Shown piece by piece: positions 32,384 through 41,100 of a stretch of 64,000 nt of DNA. Below the pieces are notes generated by a model. It was not told the DNA's origin and made no database searches. It saw nothing but the letters and a program-made list of their open reading frames with translations. The translations under genes and the position numbers were made by a program. The stretch is from Paractinoplanes durhamensis (GTDB lineage Bacteria; Actinomycetota; Actinomycetes; Mycobacteriales; Micromonosporaceae), in the NCBI RefSeq assembly GCF_016862175.1, contig NZ_BOML01000025.1, forward strand, positions 1-64,000. Reading direction: 5' to 3'. The first letter of the stretch is position 1. Each line of letters opens with the position of its first letter.

Positions 32384-33543
32384 CAGCGACGCCCCGCGAT
32401 CCGCTTGGCCACCGCCCGGCTCGCGAACCAGCCACCGGACACGAACCGCATGATCGGCCCGAAGCTCCAGGCCGCCGGCGCTCCGGCGAAGTGCAGCCCG
32501 GGCACGCTCGACTCCAGGCCCGGGCCGAGCACCGGATAGCCTGACACCCGGCGGACCGCCCGGACCAGCGGCGGCGCCAGGAACGGGTAGCGGGCGATGT
32601 CCACCCGGTAGCCCGTCCCGTAGATCACGTGGTCGCCGCTGAGGATCTCACCGGTGGTGGACTCGACCCGGATGTGCCGCCCGTCCTGGCTCGCCGACCG
32701 CACCTCGAAGCCGAACCGGATCGGCACCTCCCGCAACCGCGCGATCAGCCACTCGGCCCCGGCCGGCCGGATCGCCCGCCGGGCGGCCGCCGTCTGCACC
32801 GGCCGCGGCAGCCGCCGGAACACCTCCGGCGCCGCGACCACCCGGGACAGCCCGAGCGGGCCGACGTCGGTCGGCGCGTAGAACACCGGCTTGGCCCGGC
32901 CGAGCATCCGCTGGTATTTCCCGCCGTGCAGCCAGGTGAGGTGGTCGCGGCGGACCAGCACCTCGACGTCGGCGCCCGACTCGTGCAGCAGGGCCGCCGA
33001 CTCGAGTGCGCTCTGCCCGCCGCCGACCACGAGCACCCGCTCGCCCTTGAACCGGGACAGGTCGCGGTGGGCGCTGGAGTGGGTGGCGAACGAGAGGCCG
33101 GCGAACGGCGACGGCCGCCGCGCGAACGGGGCGATGCCGGCCGCGACCACGACCTTGCCGGCCTGCAGCGACGAGCCGTCGTCGAAGGTCAGCGCGAAGC
33201 CGTCACCGGCCCGGGCGACCTGGCTGACGACCCGGCGATCGACGTCGGGGGCGACGCGGGACTGCACCCACTCGCCGTACGCGATGAAATCCTCCAGCGG
33301 CACCGGCCTCCCGACCTCCGCGCCGGTGGCCGCGGCGTATGCGTCGAGTGACACCGGCCCCCGATAGTCCGCGATGGACGTGGCGGTCCAGTTCGACCGG
33401 AGGAGCATGCCCTCGGGCATCTCCTTCCAGAACGACATCGGCTCGCCGATCACCCGGTGTTCCACGCCCGCATCGCCGAGTGCTGCGGCAACCGCCAGCC
33501 CGTAGGGCCCGGCGCCGAGAACGGCCACATCGGTCACAGACAT
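32383..33543 (-). CDS. FAD/NAD(P)-dependent monooxygenase-like flavoprotein
   Basis: A 386-residue flavoprotein with two dinucleotide-binding motifs: VAVLGAGPYGLAVAAAL for FAD and VLVVGGGQSALESAALL for NAD(P). The segment MSFWKEMPEGMLLRSNW and the tail GLHFAGAPAAWSFGPIMRFVSG resemble group B monooxygenases such as ornithine/lysine N-hydroxylases. ATG 33543 follows AAGGGGGTC; upstream in-frame starts lack a site. It is the first gene of the coupled operon with the ATP-grasp and NodB proteins. N-hydroxylation or another oxidation of the pathway substrate is inferred only. Confidence 0.85.
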   Translation of the reverse strand: MSVTDVAVLGAGPYGLAVAAALGDAGVEHRVIGEPMSFWKEMPEGMLLRSNWTATSIADYRGPVSLDAYAAATGAEVGRPVPLEDFIAYGEWVQSRVAPDVDRRVVSQVARAGDGFALTFDDGSSLQAGKVVVAAGIAPFARRPSPFAGLSFATHSSAHRDLSRFKGERVLVVGGGQSALESAALLHESGADVEVLVRRDHLTWLHGGKYQRMLGRAKPVFYAPTDVGPLGLSRVVAAPEVFRRLPRPVQTAAARRAIRPAGAEWLIARLREVPIRFGFEVRSASQDGRHIRVESTTGEILSGDHVIYGTGYRVDIARYPFLAPPLVRAVRRVSGYPVLGPGLESSVPGLHFAGAPAAWSFGPIMRFVSGGWFASRAVAKRIAGRR

Positions 33544-33624
33544 CGTCGTCACGACCCCCTTGATCGACACTCGTCGACATCGCCGTAACAGCATCACCTA
33601 TCCGTGAGCAGGGCAACACCCACC

Positions 33625-33645
33625 GTGAGTCCAATTCGGATTCAC
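33625..33645 (-). terminator. Hairpin adjoining the PucR-like gene stop
   Basis: GTGAGTCC-AATTC-GGATTCAC forms an 8-bp stem (one G-T wobble) with a 5-nt loop, directly abutting the stop codon at 33646. No T-run follows. It could end the esterase/regulator operon, or be a binding site upstream of the flavoprotein operon's 5' region. Confidence 0.4.
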
Positions 33646-34614
33646 TCACACGGGGTGGCGGCGAAGGCGGCGCAGAGCGAGTGCCACCTGCAGGCGCAGG
33701 CGGCCGCTCGGAGTGGTGATCGACCAGCCCAGCAGGTGCGCGGCCTGGGTGATCCGGTCCTGCAACGTGGAGTGGTGCAGGCGGAGTGCGGTCGCCGCGG
33801 CGCGCAGGCTCGGCGCGTCGGCGAAGGCGTAGAGGGTGGCGAGCATCCACGGCGCGGCCTGGTCGAGCCGGCGCAGGTCGGGGGCGTCCGCGTCGACCGG
33901 CACGTCGGCGAGCAGGGCGACGGCACCGAGGTCGTCGGCGTGCACGACGGTCGGGCCCGGATCCTCGGGGGTGCCGTCGGCCGCGAACCGCAGGGCCGTC
34001 CGGGCCGCCGCGTAGGAGGCCGGCAGGTCCATCGGCGGCACCGCGGGACCGATCCCGGCCCGGCCGACCGGCAGCGGTGCGCCCGCCGGGAGCAGTGCCG
34101 GGCCGCCCGGGTGCGCGACCGCCCGGATGCCGGCGGCCGCGGACAGGTTGAGGTTGTGCAGGGCATTCTCGCGTACGTCAGGAGGAGCTGACGCATCGAC
34201 GATCAGCTCGACCAGCGCGGGGTCGGCGGCCGGAACGCGGCCACGGGTGCGGTCCAGGACCGCCCGCGCGGCGCCCGCGGCCCGCTCCAGGATCATCGCC
34301 TCGACCGGGCCGGGCTCGCCGGGACGCTCCAGCGCGAGCACGGCCGAGCCGTCCGGGACCAGGAGCGTACGCATCCAGGCCTGGTCCGCCGCGGCCGGGT
34401 CCGGCGCGGCGTTGCCGGCCGCGTCGACCCGCACGTGCACCCGCCGGCCGTGGTCGTCGAGGCGGGCCGGGCACCCGGCCAGCACGGCCGCGCCGCGCAC
34501 GATGGCCTGCAGGCCGGCCCGGCTCTCGGCGAGGCTGTCGAAGTAGGCGATCACCCGCAGTGCGGCCCCGGCGTCCGCGTCGAGCGCCGCCAGCCGCACC
34601 GCGAGGTCTCTCAC
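33646..34614 (-). CDS. PucR-type helix-turn-helix regulator
   Basis: A 322-residue regulator. The C-terminal PucR-type helix-turn-helix is clear: LYAFADAPSLRAAATALRLHHSTLQDRITQAAHLLGWSITTPSGRLRLQVALALRRL. The N-terminal half is GAF-like (IAYFDSLAESRAGLQAIVRGAAVLAGCPARLDD). It begins 9 bp after the esterase gene on the same strand, so the two form a pair. Target genes are unknown. Confidence 0.82.
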   Translation of the reverse strand: MRDLAVRLAALDADAGAALRVIAYFDSLAESRAGLQAIVRGAAVLAGCPARLDDHGRRVHVRVDAAGNAAPDPAAADQAWMRTLLVPDGSAVLALERPGEPGPVEAMILERAAGAARAVLDRTRGRVPAADPALVELIVDASAPPDVRENALHNLNLSAAAGIRAVAHPGGPALLPAGAPLPVGRAGIGPAVPPMDLPASYAAARTALRFAADGTPEDPGPTVVHADDLGAVALLADVPVDADAPDLRRLDQAAPWMLATLYAFADAPSLRAAATALRLHHSTLQDRITQAAHLLGWSITTPSGRLRLQVALALRRLRRHPV

Positions 34615-34623
34615 CTCCGCAAC

Positions 34624-35580
34624 CTAGCCGTTCAGCAGGCGGTTCAGCCAGCGCACCCGGGCCGCCCGGGCGTCCTGGCTGATCGCCGCGGTCGGGACCA
34701 TCATGTCGAAGCCGTGGAAGCCGCCCGGCCAGACGTGCAGCTCGGCGTCGCCGCCGGCCTGCCAGATCCGGGTCGCGTAGGCGACGTCCTCGTCGCGGAA
34801 CGTCTCGGCCGAGCCGACGTCGATGAACGCGGGCGGCAGGCCGGACAGGTCGGCGGCGCGGGCCGGGGCCGCGTAGGGCGAGACGTCGGGGCCGCCGCGC
34901 CGGTCGCCGAGCAGGGCCGACCAGCCGACCAGGTTGGCGCCGCGGTCCCAGACGCCGAGGCCGTCCATCTGGACGGCCGACGGGGTGTCGTTGCGGTCGT
35001 CGAGCATCGGGCACATCAGCAGCTGGCCGAGCAGGGCCGGGCCGCCCTGGTCGCGGGCGCGCAGGGCAAGGGCGGCGGCCAGGCCCCCACCGGCGCTGCC
35101 GCCGGCCACGATCAGGCGGGACGGATCGAAGCCGAGCTCGTCGGCGTGCGCGGCGGTCCAGAGCAGGCCCGCGTAGCAGTCGTCGATCGGGCCGGGGTCG
35201 GGGGTCTCGGGGGCGAGGCGGTACTCGACCGACACGATGACCAGGCCGAATTCCTCGGACCAGTCGAGGAGGGCGTCCATCCCGAGCCGCCGGTCGCCGA
35301 CCACCATGCCGCCGCCATGGGTGTGGTAGATACAGCCACCCGTTTTGTTGTCAGGCGAGCAGATAAGGAGCGTTATATCCGGATCGCCGTTCAGGCCCGG
35401 GACGAGGCGCTCCTCCACGGTGAACTTGCCACCGCGGCTCAGTTCCTCGTCGGTCGGCCCGACGATGGCGCCACCTTTGCGGGCGTCGGCGATGCCGTCG
35501 AGGGTGAACGGGGGCAGCATCTCGGCAATGGCGCTCAGCGCGGCGCCGAGTTCGGGGTCGAAGGCTGGGGGCTTAGTCAC
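34624..35580 (-). CDS. Alpha/beta hydrolase, hormone-sensitive lipase family
   Basis: A 318-residue esterase/lipase. The HSL motif HGGGMVVGD forms the oxyanion hole. The nucleophile elbow is GGSAGGG (usually GDSAGG). The acid and base lie in FIDVGSAETFRDED and VWPGGFHGFDMM. GTG 35580 follows AGGAGG by 6 nt, which decides the start over an ATG 13 codons upstream. The neighbouring TetR gene lies 87 bp upstream on the same strand, and a PucR-like gene follows. A role in cleaving short acyl esters is likely. Confidence 0.9.
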   Translation of the reverse strand: MTKPPAFDPELGAALSAIAEMLPPFTLDGIADARKGGAIVGPTDEELSRGGKFTVEERLVPGLNGDPDITLLICSPDNKTGGCIYHTHGGGMVVGDRRLGMDALLDWSEEFGLVIVSVEYRLAPETPDPGPIDDCYAGLLWTAAHADELGFDPSRLIVAGGSAGGGLAAALALRARDQGGPALLGQLLMCPMLDDRNDTPSAVQMDGLGVWDRGANLVGWSALLGDRRGGPDVSPYAAPARAADLSGLPPAFIDVGSAETFRDEDVAYATRIWQAGGDAELHVWPGGFHGFDMMVPTAAISQDARAARVRWLNRLLNG

Positions 35581-35667
35581 GGCGGACCTCCTGGTGGACG
35601 GGAATGTGACCGCTGTCACCCAGGATGCGGGGCCCCGCCGCGTCCTCCGAGCGCCATCCGGCGGAAA

Positions 35668-36264
35668 CTACCCGCCAGATGGCGGGTCCACATCCCGGAA
35701 GATGAAGTCGGCGGCCGCCATCCACTGCGTCACGAGGTCGATCTCGGCCGGATTTCGCAGCCAGTGCACCTGCAGGCCGTCCATCAGCGCGGCGATCTTC
35801 ACGGCCAGCCCGTCCGGGTCGGGGGTGCGGCCCTTGAGCAGCCGGGACAGCCCGTCGATGGTGTTCTGCTGGCGGGCCGCGAAGTAGTCGTGGGCCGGAT
35901 GATCCGGGGTCAGCGACTCGGCCTCGAGGACGGCGAAGAGCCGGACGATCTCCGGCTGCCAGGAGTTGCGCCGCACCAGGGCCGCGCAGATCTCCCGGGG
36001 CGACTCGGTGTCGCCCACCGCCTCGTTGAGCGACCGCAGATCCTCGGCGTCGCGATGCTCGAGCACCGCGAGCAGCAGGCCGTCCTTCGAGCCCACGTGG
36101 TGCAGCAGACCCGGCACGGTGAGCCCGCAGCCGTCCGCCACGTCCTGCATCGACAGGCCCCAGAAGCCGCGCTCGGCGATCAGCCGGGTGGTGACGTCGA
36201 TGATCTGCCGGCGCCGTTCCGCGGCGGGCAGGCGGGCGCGTTCCCGCCGAATCGGCTGAGTCAC
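35668..36264 (-). CDS. TetR-family regulator next to GH3 gene
   Basis: A 198-residue regulator with the TetR motif RRQIIDVTTRLIAERGFWGLSMQDVADGCGLTVPGLLHHVGSKDGLLLAVLEHRD. GTG 36264 stands 8 nt after AAGGAG, better placed than TTG 36270. It is divergent from the GH3 beta-glucosidase gene, with nested palindromes in the 116-bp gap. It probably represses that gene and itself. Confidence 0.92.
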   Translation of the reverse strand: MTQPIRRERARLPAAERRRQIIDVTTRLIAERGFWGLSMQDVADGCGLTVPGLLHHVGSKDGLLLAVLEHRDAEDLRSLNEAVGDTESPREICAALVRRNSWQPEIVRLFAVLEAESLTPDHPAHDYFAARQQNTIDGLSRLLKGRTPDPDGLAVKIAALMDGLQVHWLRNPAEIDLVTQWMAAADFIFRDVDPPSGG

Positions 36265-36324
36265 GTTCAAAGCTCCTTCACAGCGAGCACCCTCTTGAAA
36301 GAAGACGCTCTCAAGCTTATGTTG

Positions 36325-36354
36325 CTGAGTAGTTAATACCTAGTAGGTACTCAG
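36325..36354. promoter_or_regulatory. Nested palindrome between tetR and GH3 genes
   Basis: An outer inverted repeat CTGAGTA...TACTCAG (36325-36354) encloses the inner 13-bp palindrome TACCTAGTAGGTA (36337-36349). Both are AT-rich in GC-rich DNA, 27 bp upstream of the GH3 start. This is the probable operator of the divergent TetR protein. A weaker CTTGA...TCAAG repeat lies at about 36293-36315. Confidence 0.68.
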
Positions 36355-36380
36355 TAGTGCTTCGAAACAGAGGACCGATC

Positions 36381-38537
36381 ATGGAGCTCAAGGACCAGGC
36401 CGCCATCACGAGTGGTTCCGCCTTCTGGGCCACCACCGCAGCCGGTGACGTTCCGGCGATCACGCTGACCGACGGCCCGCACGGCGTCCGCCTGCAGGTG
36501 GCCGACGCCGACGACATCCTGGCCGGTCAGCCGGCCACCTGTTTCCCGCCGGCCGTGGCGTCCGGCTCGACCTGGGATCCCGAGCTGCTGAAGCGGATGG
36601 GCGAGGCGCTGGCCGACGAGTGCCGGGCGATGGGCGTGCACGTCCTGCTCGGCCCCGGCATCAACCTCAAGCGCACCCCGCTGGGCGGGCGGAATTTCGA
36701 GTATTTCAGCGAGGACCCGCTGGTCGCCGGGGTGCTCGCCACCGCCTGGGTGCAGGGCCTGCAAAGCGGCGGCGTCGGCGCGTCGCTGAAGCACTTCGCG
36801 GTCAACAGCCAGGAGACCGACCGGATGCGGGTCAGCGCCGACGTCGACGAGCGCACCCTGCGTGAGCTCTACCTGCGGGCGTTCCAGCGGGTGGTGACGG
36901 CGGCACAGCCGTGGACCGTGATGTGCGCCTACAACAGGGTCAACGGGGTGTATGCGAGCCAGAACCACTTCCTGCTGACCGAGGTGCTCCGCGACGAGTG
37001 GGGCTTCGAGGGCCTCGTGGTGTCCGACTGGGGTGCCGTGGTCGACCGGGTCGAAGCGGTCCGGGCCGGCCTCGACCTGACCATGCCCGGCCCCGACGAC
37101 GCCGGCGACCAGGCCCTGATCGACGCCGTCACGACCGGCCGCCTCGACGCCACGACCCTGGCCACCTCGGCCGATCGGGTCGCGAAGCTGGTGGCGAAGT
37201 CCCTGGTCGCGACGAAGACCACCTACGACGCCGACGCCCACCACGCGCTCGCCCGGGAGATCGCCGCCCGCGGCATCGTCCTGCTCAAGAACGACGACGA
37301 CATCCTCCCGCTGCGCGCGGGCCAGCGGATCGCGGTCATCGGCGAGTCCGCCCGCACCCCGCGCTACCAGGGCGGCGGCAGCTCGCAGATCACCCCGACC
37401 CGGCTCGACGACGCCCTCACCGCGCTCCAGTCGCTCGCCACGGTCACCTTCACCGCCGACCCGGCCGAGGCCGAGCAGATCGCCCGGGACGCCGAGGTCG
37501 CGATCGTGTTCGCCGCCACCGCCCACGAGACGGAGGGTTCCGACCGCGAGTCACTCGACCTGCCCGCCGCCGAGCTGGCCCTGATCGCACGGGTAGCCGC
37601 GGCCAACCCCCGCACGGTGGTCGTCCTCTCCAACGGCGCCGTGGTCCGCACCACCCCGTGGGACACCCAGGTCGCCGCGGTCCTCGAGGGCTGGCTGCTC
37701 GGCCAGGCCGGCGGCAGCGCCATCGCCGACGTGCTGTTCGGCAAGGTCAACCCGTCCGGCCGGCTCGCCGAGACGATCCCGCTGAAGCTCGCCGATCACC
37801 CGTCCTACCTGGACTTCCCGGGCGAGGCCGGGCACGTCCGCTACGGCGAGGGCATCCACGTCGGCTACCGCGGCTTCGACGCCCGCGAGCAGGAGGTCGC
37901 CTACCCGTTCGGCTTCGGCCTCTCCTACACCACGTTCAGCTACGGCCAGGTGCGCGCGACCGTCACCGACAGTGGCCTTGAGCTGTCACTGGAGGTCACC
38001 AACACCGGATCCCGCGATGGCCGCGAGGTCGTCCAGGCCTACGTGAGCGTGCCCGAGTCGCGGGTTCGTCGCTCCCCGCGCGAGCTGAAGGCCTTCGCCA
38101 ACGTCGAGATCAAGGCGGGCGAGACGGTCACCGTGCCGCTCCAGATCGACCGCGCCGACCTGGCCTACTGGGAGATCCGGCTGAACCGCTGGGTCGTCGA
38201 GCCGGGCCCGTACGAGATCGCCGTCGGCTCGTCCTCGCGCCACCTGCACACCACGACCACGGTGCAGGTCGAGGGCGACCAGGCCCGCATCCCGCTCGCC
38301 GCGACGTCGACGATCGGCGAATGGCTGTCCGACCCGCGCGGCGCCGAACTCCTCGGCGAGCTCTTCGCCTCGATGGCGGCGGAGGGTGCCGGGGGCATGG
38401 CGGGTGCGATCGCCACCGACCCGGCGATGATGCAGATGGCGATCGGCTTCCCGCTCGACCGCATGACGATGTTCGTCCCCGACAGCCTGTTCAGCCCGGA
38501 GGCGCTGGCCAAGCTGGTCGACGCCGCGAACAACTGA
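36381..38537 (+). CDS. Glycoside hydrolase family 3 beta-glucosidase
   Basis: A 718-residue GH3 enzyme releasing terminal beta-glucosyl or related sugars. The (beta/alpha)8 domain has KHFAVNSQE and the nucleophile Asp in VVSDWGAV. The C-terminal sandwich has LLKNDDDILPL and TEGSDRESLDLP with the likely acid/base Glu. A fibronectin type III-like domain follows (LSLEVTNTGSRDGREVVQAYVSVP). There is no signal peptide and no PA14 insert, so it works in the cytoplasm on imported oligosaccharides or glycosides. ATG 36381 follows GAGGA; an upstream frame from 36357 lacks a site. Likely repressed by the divergent TetR. Confidence 0.94.
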   Translation: MELKDQAAITSGSAFWATTAAGDVPAITLTDGPHGVRLQVADADDILAGQPATCFPPAVASGSTWDPELLKRMGEALADECRAMGVHVLLGPGINLKRTPLGGRNFEYFSEDPLVAGVLATAWVQGLQSGGVGASLKHFAVNSQETDRMRVSADVDERTLRELYLRAFQRVVTAAQPWTVMCAYNRVNGVYASQNHFLLTEVLRDEWGFEGLVVSDWGAVVDRVEAVRAGLDLTMPGPDDAGDQALIDAVTTGRLDATTLATSADRVAKLVAKSLVATKTTYDADAHHALAREIAARGIVLLKNDDDILPLRAGQRIAVIGESARTPRYQGGGSSQITPTRLDDALTALQSLATVTFTADPAEAEQIARDAEVAIVFAATAHETEGSDRESLDLPAAELALIARVAAANPRTVVVLSNGAVVRTTPWDTQVAAVLEGWLLGQAGGSAIADVLFGKVNPSGRLAETIPLKLADHPSYLDFPGEAGHVRYGEGIHVGYRGFDAREQEVAYPFGFGLSYTTFSYGQVRATVTDSGLELSLEVTNTGSRDGREVVQAYVSVPESRVRRSPRELKAFANVEIKAGETVTVPLQIDRADLAYWEIRLNRWVVEPGPYEIAVGSSSRHLHTTTTVQVEGDQARIPLAATSTIGEWLSDPRGAELLGELFASMAAEGAGGMAGAIATDPAMMQMAIGFPLDRMTMFVPDSLFSPEALAKLVDAANN

Positions 38538-38550
38538 CGATCGGTCACGC

Positions 38551-38634
38551 ACGGCCCGGGGGTTGCTCCTTTGGGAAGTACGCGGTGGCCAAGTCCCCGC
38601 CGAGCAGTTCTCCCTGAGTGCAACCCCGGGCCGT
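38551..38634 (+). terminator. Long-range inverted repeat after the GH3 gene
   Basis: ACGGCCCGGGGGTTGC at 38551-38566 pairs with GCAACCCCGGGCCGT at 38620-38634, with one bulged G, around a 53-nt loop. It lies 14 bp beyond the GH3 stop. No T-run follows. It may be an intrinsic terminator or a stable RNA end. Confidence 0.5.
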
Positions 38635-38640
38635 CCGCCC

Positions 38641-38666
38641 GTTCCGGCCGAGGATTCGGCCTGAAC
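38641..38666. terminator. Hairpin in the GH3 downstream region
   Basis: GTTCCGGCCGA and TCGGCCTGAAC form an 11-bp stem with one mismatch around a GGAT loop. It follows the larger inverted repeat at once, and may act with it in stopping transcription. Confidence 0.4.
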
Positions 38667-38717
38667 GGCCGATAACCAAGATCTGCCACCGCCCCCGGAT
38701 GTGGCTACGGTTCCGAT

Positions 38718-39401
38718 GTGGAGCCGTTTCGCCCGGCCGCCCCGCCCGGGACGAGGTCCACCACGTGGTGGTGGTTCCTCATCCCGATCGTCTCGTTCGG
38801 CCTGGCCTCATTCGTGATGGTGTTCCTCGGCGGTTCGAAGCTGGGGTCCCGGGCCCACATGTGGTCGGCCGGCGCCTACCTGCTGGCCGATGCTTCGTGC
38901 TTCGTCGGCCTGCTCCTGCCGTACGCCCCGGACGGGCAGATCCCACCGGCCTCCACCGCGCTGATCCTGCTCTACCTGGCGGTGGCCTGGCTGGGCGGCA
39001 CGTTGCACACGCTCTACCTGCAGCAGCGGGTCGCTCGCCGGGACCCGCCGCGCCTCCCCGACCCGGCGGTAGCCGCCGCCGCGTGGCGGGCGAACCGCCG
39101 CACCGAGGCCCGCCAGCTGCTGACCACCAACCCCGCCACCGCCCTGGACCTGCGCATCGGCCGCCCCGACATCACCGGCCGCCAGTACGACGACGGCGGC
39201 CTGGTCGACGTCAACCACGTGCCACCGGCGTGGCTGGCCCAGGCCCTGCAGATCCCCCAGCCGCTGGCCGACGAGATAGCCGCGGCCCGCATGCAGCACG
39301 ACGGCTTCAGCTCCCCCGAGGAACTCCTCATCTACTGCAGCGGCATGACCCCCGACCGCCTGGCCCTGATCCGCGACTACATCGTGTTCCGGCCGCTCTG
39401 A
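38718..39401 (+). CDS. Membrane protein with C-terminal helix-hairpin-helix
   Basis: A 227-residue protein. Three membrane helices occupy the first half (WWWFLIPIVSFGLASFVMVFL, AGAYLLADASCFVGLLL, TALILLYLAVAWLGGTLHTLYL). The cytoplasmic C-terminal 60 residues look like a ComEA/GspK-type helix-hairpin-helix: LVDVNHVPPAWLAQALQIPQPLADEIAAARMQHDGFSSPEELLIYCSGM. That fold usually binds DNA or mediates assembly. The GTG start at 38718 has a weak site. No specific family was recognised. Confidence 0.75.
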   Translation: MEPFRPAAPPGTRSTTWWWFLIPIVSFGLASFVMVFLGGSKLGSRAHMWSAGAYLLADASCFVGLLLPYAPDGQIPPASTALILLYLAVAWLGGTLHTLYLQQRVARRDPPRLPDPAVAAAAWRANRRTEARQLLTTNPATALDLRIGRPDITGRQYDDGGLVDVNHVPPAWLAQALQIPQPLADEIAAARMQHDGFSSPEELLIYCSGMTPDRLALIRDYIVFRPL

Positions 39402-39410
39402 TCCCGCCGC

Positions 39411-39956
39411 TCAGCCCGGCGTCACCAGCTGCGCCGGCACCCGGCAGAGCAGCCCGACCTCGTCCATCCGGCGGGTGATCGGCACGCCATCGGTGACCGG
39501 CACCTGCAAGCTCACGGCCCGGCCCGCCGCCAGGTCATCGGCGTACTTCTCCCGCACCGCGACCAGGTCCTCCCAGTCGGCAAGCCAGCTCGCTGCTGGA
39601 TGGTCGTCCGCGAGCTTCTCCGGCCCCAGCTCCCGCACCCGCGCAACCATGACCGCCACCGCCGCGTCCTGCGCCCGGACGGTGCGCACCCGCGCCTCGA
39701 CCCCGCTCCCGGCCGGCGCCGCCGACACCGCAACGGCGGCCCGCATGGTCGTGCAGGCTTCGTCGGCCCGATCGGCGACGACCGGCAGATCGATCAGTTC
39801 GATCCGATCATGCTGCGCATACTGCCAGAATCCGAGCAACCAGACCGCAGCTCCCGCAACGATGATCACGACGAACAGAACCCGCCCCGGACGCCGCCGC
39901 CACCTCGCCACAAGATCCACTGCCGCAGTCTGGCTCCCCCGCAAGATCACCGCCAC
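39411..39956 (-). CDS. Membrane-anchored hypothetical protein
   Basis: A 181-residue protein with a basic N-terminus, one membrane helix (RVLFVVIIVAGAAVWLLGFW) and an exported helical domain with two Cys (DEACTTM, VGLLCRV) that may form a disulfide. No family was recognised. It lies 9 bp from the convergent helix-hairpin-helix gene, and follows the phosphotransferase gene on the same strand by 19 bp. Confidence 0.7.
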   Translation of the reverse strand: MAVILRGSQTAAVDLVARWRRRPGRVLFVVIIVAGAAVWLLGFWQYAQHDRIELIDLPVVADRADEACTTMRAAVAVSAAPAGSGVEARVRTVRAQDAAVAVMVARVRELGPEKLADDHPAASWLADWEDLVAVREKYADDLAAGRAVSLQVPVTDGVPITRRMDEVGLLCRVPAQLVTPG

Positions 39957-39975
39957 ACCCGAAGGTCCTGATCAG

Positions 39976-40974
39976 TCATCCGCCTGGTAGGGCGGCCAGC
40001 AGGCTCTCCAGGTTGGCGGCCGTCGTGCGCAGCCGGGCCAGCGTGCCGGCGACCTCGGCCTGCCCCAGCGGCGTCGCGGCCCGGTGCGTCGCGTTGTAGT
40101 CGAGCCACTCCCCCTGAGCCGCGACCCAGCCCGCAAAGACCCACGGTTGCGCGGGCACGCCCAACGTGTAAGCGCGAACGGCCTCGGCGAAGGCACCCGG
40201 ATCGCCATCCGACCAGTCGAGCGCGAGGCTGACCGCCTCATGCACCGCCCCGATCGGCCCGGCCGCATCCCAGTCCAGGGCCATTAGCGTGCCGTCCGCG
40301 CGGAGCAGCGTGTTCTTCCGATCGAGATCACCATGGCTGTCGACGACCAGCATCCGCTCGCCGCCGGTTCGCACCCGCCGGGCCAGTTCAACCAGGTCGG
40401 CACCCCACCGATCGGCGTTCCACCCGGCGTCCGGCGCCGGCTCCCAGCGCGGATTCCCCGCGGCATGGATGTCGGCCAGCAGTCTGGCGGCCGCCACCAC
40501 CGGCGCCCCCGAGCCCGAGACGCCGTCAACCCACCGATGCACCCGGAACAGCGACCCGCCGATCGCGGCCAGCGCCCGCCCGGCGCCCGGCCCCACCGCG
40601 CCGTGCTCGAACTCCGGCGCGGCCGCAGATTCGGGAACCGCGATGCCTGCCTCCGGCACGGCCGCAGAGCGCGCCACCGCCTCCGACGCGCGATGCCCGG
40701 CTTCCCCCGGGGCATGGTCATCGCCCGGCACGACCACGGGCTCGGGCATCGGCACGCCCGCCTGCCAGGCGCGCTGCTCGATCTGGAACGCGGCCTCGAC
40801 GTTGGCCACGAAGTCCGGGTGGTCCGCGTTGACGACCATCCGCTTGACCGCGAAGACGCCCTCGCTCGTCGTCACCCGCCACAGCTCGTTGGACAGGCCG
40901 CCCGGCACCGCCACCGGTTCCCCCACCGGCCGGCCCAGGTCGAACTGCCGGACCACCGCCGGCATCCATTCCAT
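39976..40974 (-). CDS. Phosphotransferase of the APH kinase family
   Basis: A 332-residue aminoglycoside phosphotransferase-fold kinase. The N-lobe lysine is in GVFAVKRMVV. The Brenner motif is VDSHGDLDRKNTLL, and the metal-binding Asp is in MALDWDAAG. Between the lobes is an unusual Ala/Glu/Pro-rich low-complexity insertion (HRASEAVARSAAVPEAG...). The start is ATG 40974; the open frame continues upstream but without a site. The substrate is unknown; resistance is possible but should not be assumed. Confidence 0.85.
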   Translation of the reverse strand: MEWMPAVVRQFDLGRPVGEPVAVPGGLSNELWRVTTSEGVFAVKRMVVNADHPDFVANVEAAFQIEQRAWQAGVPMPEPVVVPGDDHAPGEAGHRASEAVARSAAVPEAGIAVPESAAAPEFEHGAVGPGAGRALAAIGGSLFRVHRWVDGVSGSGAPVVAAARLLADIHAAGNPRWEPAPDAGWNADRWGADLVELARRVRTGGERMLVVDSHGDLDRKNTLLRADGTLMALDWDAAGPIGAVHEAVSLALDWSDGDPGAFAEAVRAYTLGVPAQPWVFAGWVAAQGEWLDYNATHRAATPLGQAEVAGTLARLRTTAANLESLLAALPGG

Positions 40975-41100
40975 CGGCCCATCATCCCGAATCCGCCCGG
41001 CAGCCGGACATCGAGGAGCGGTGATTGATCTTCGCGGGAAAGGACGTATCGTTACCGTCCCGAAGCGTGATGTCGGCACCGCGTGATCGGAGAACTCCGC

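Noticed and set aside
39976..40974. Antibiotic resistance call for the APH-fold kinase
   Set aside because: The fold alone does not identify the substrate; many relatives act on choline, homoserine or other metabolites.
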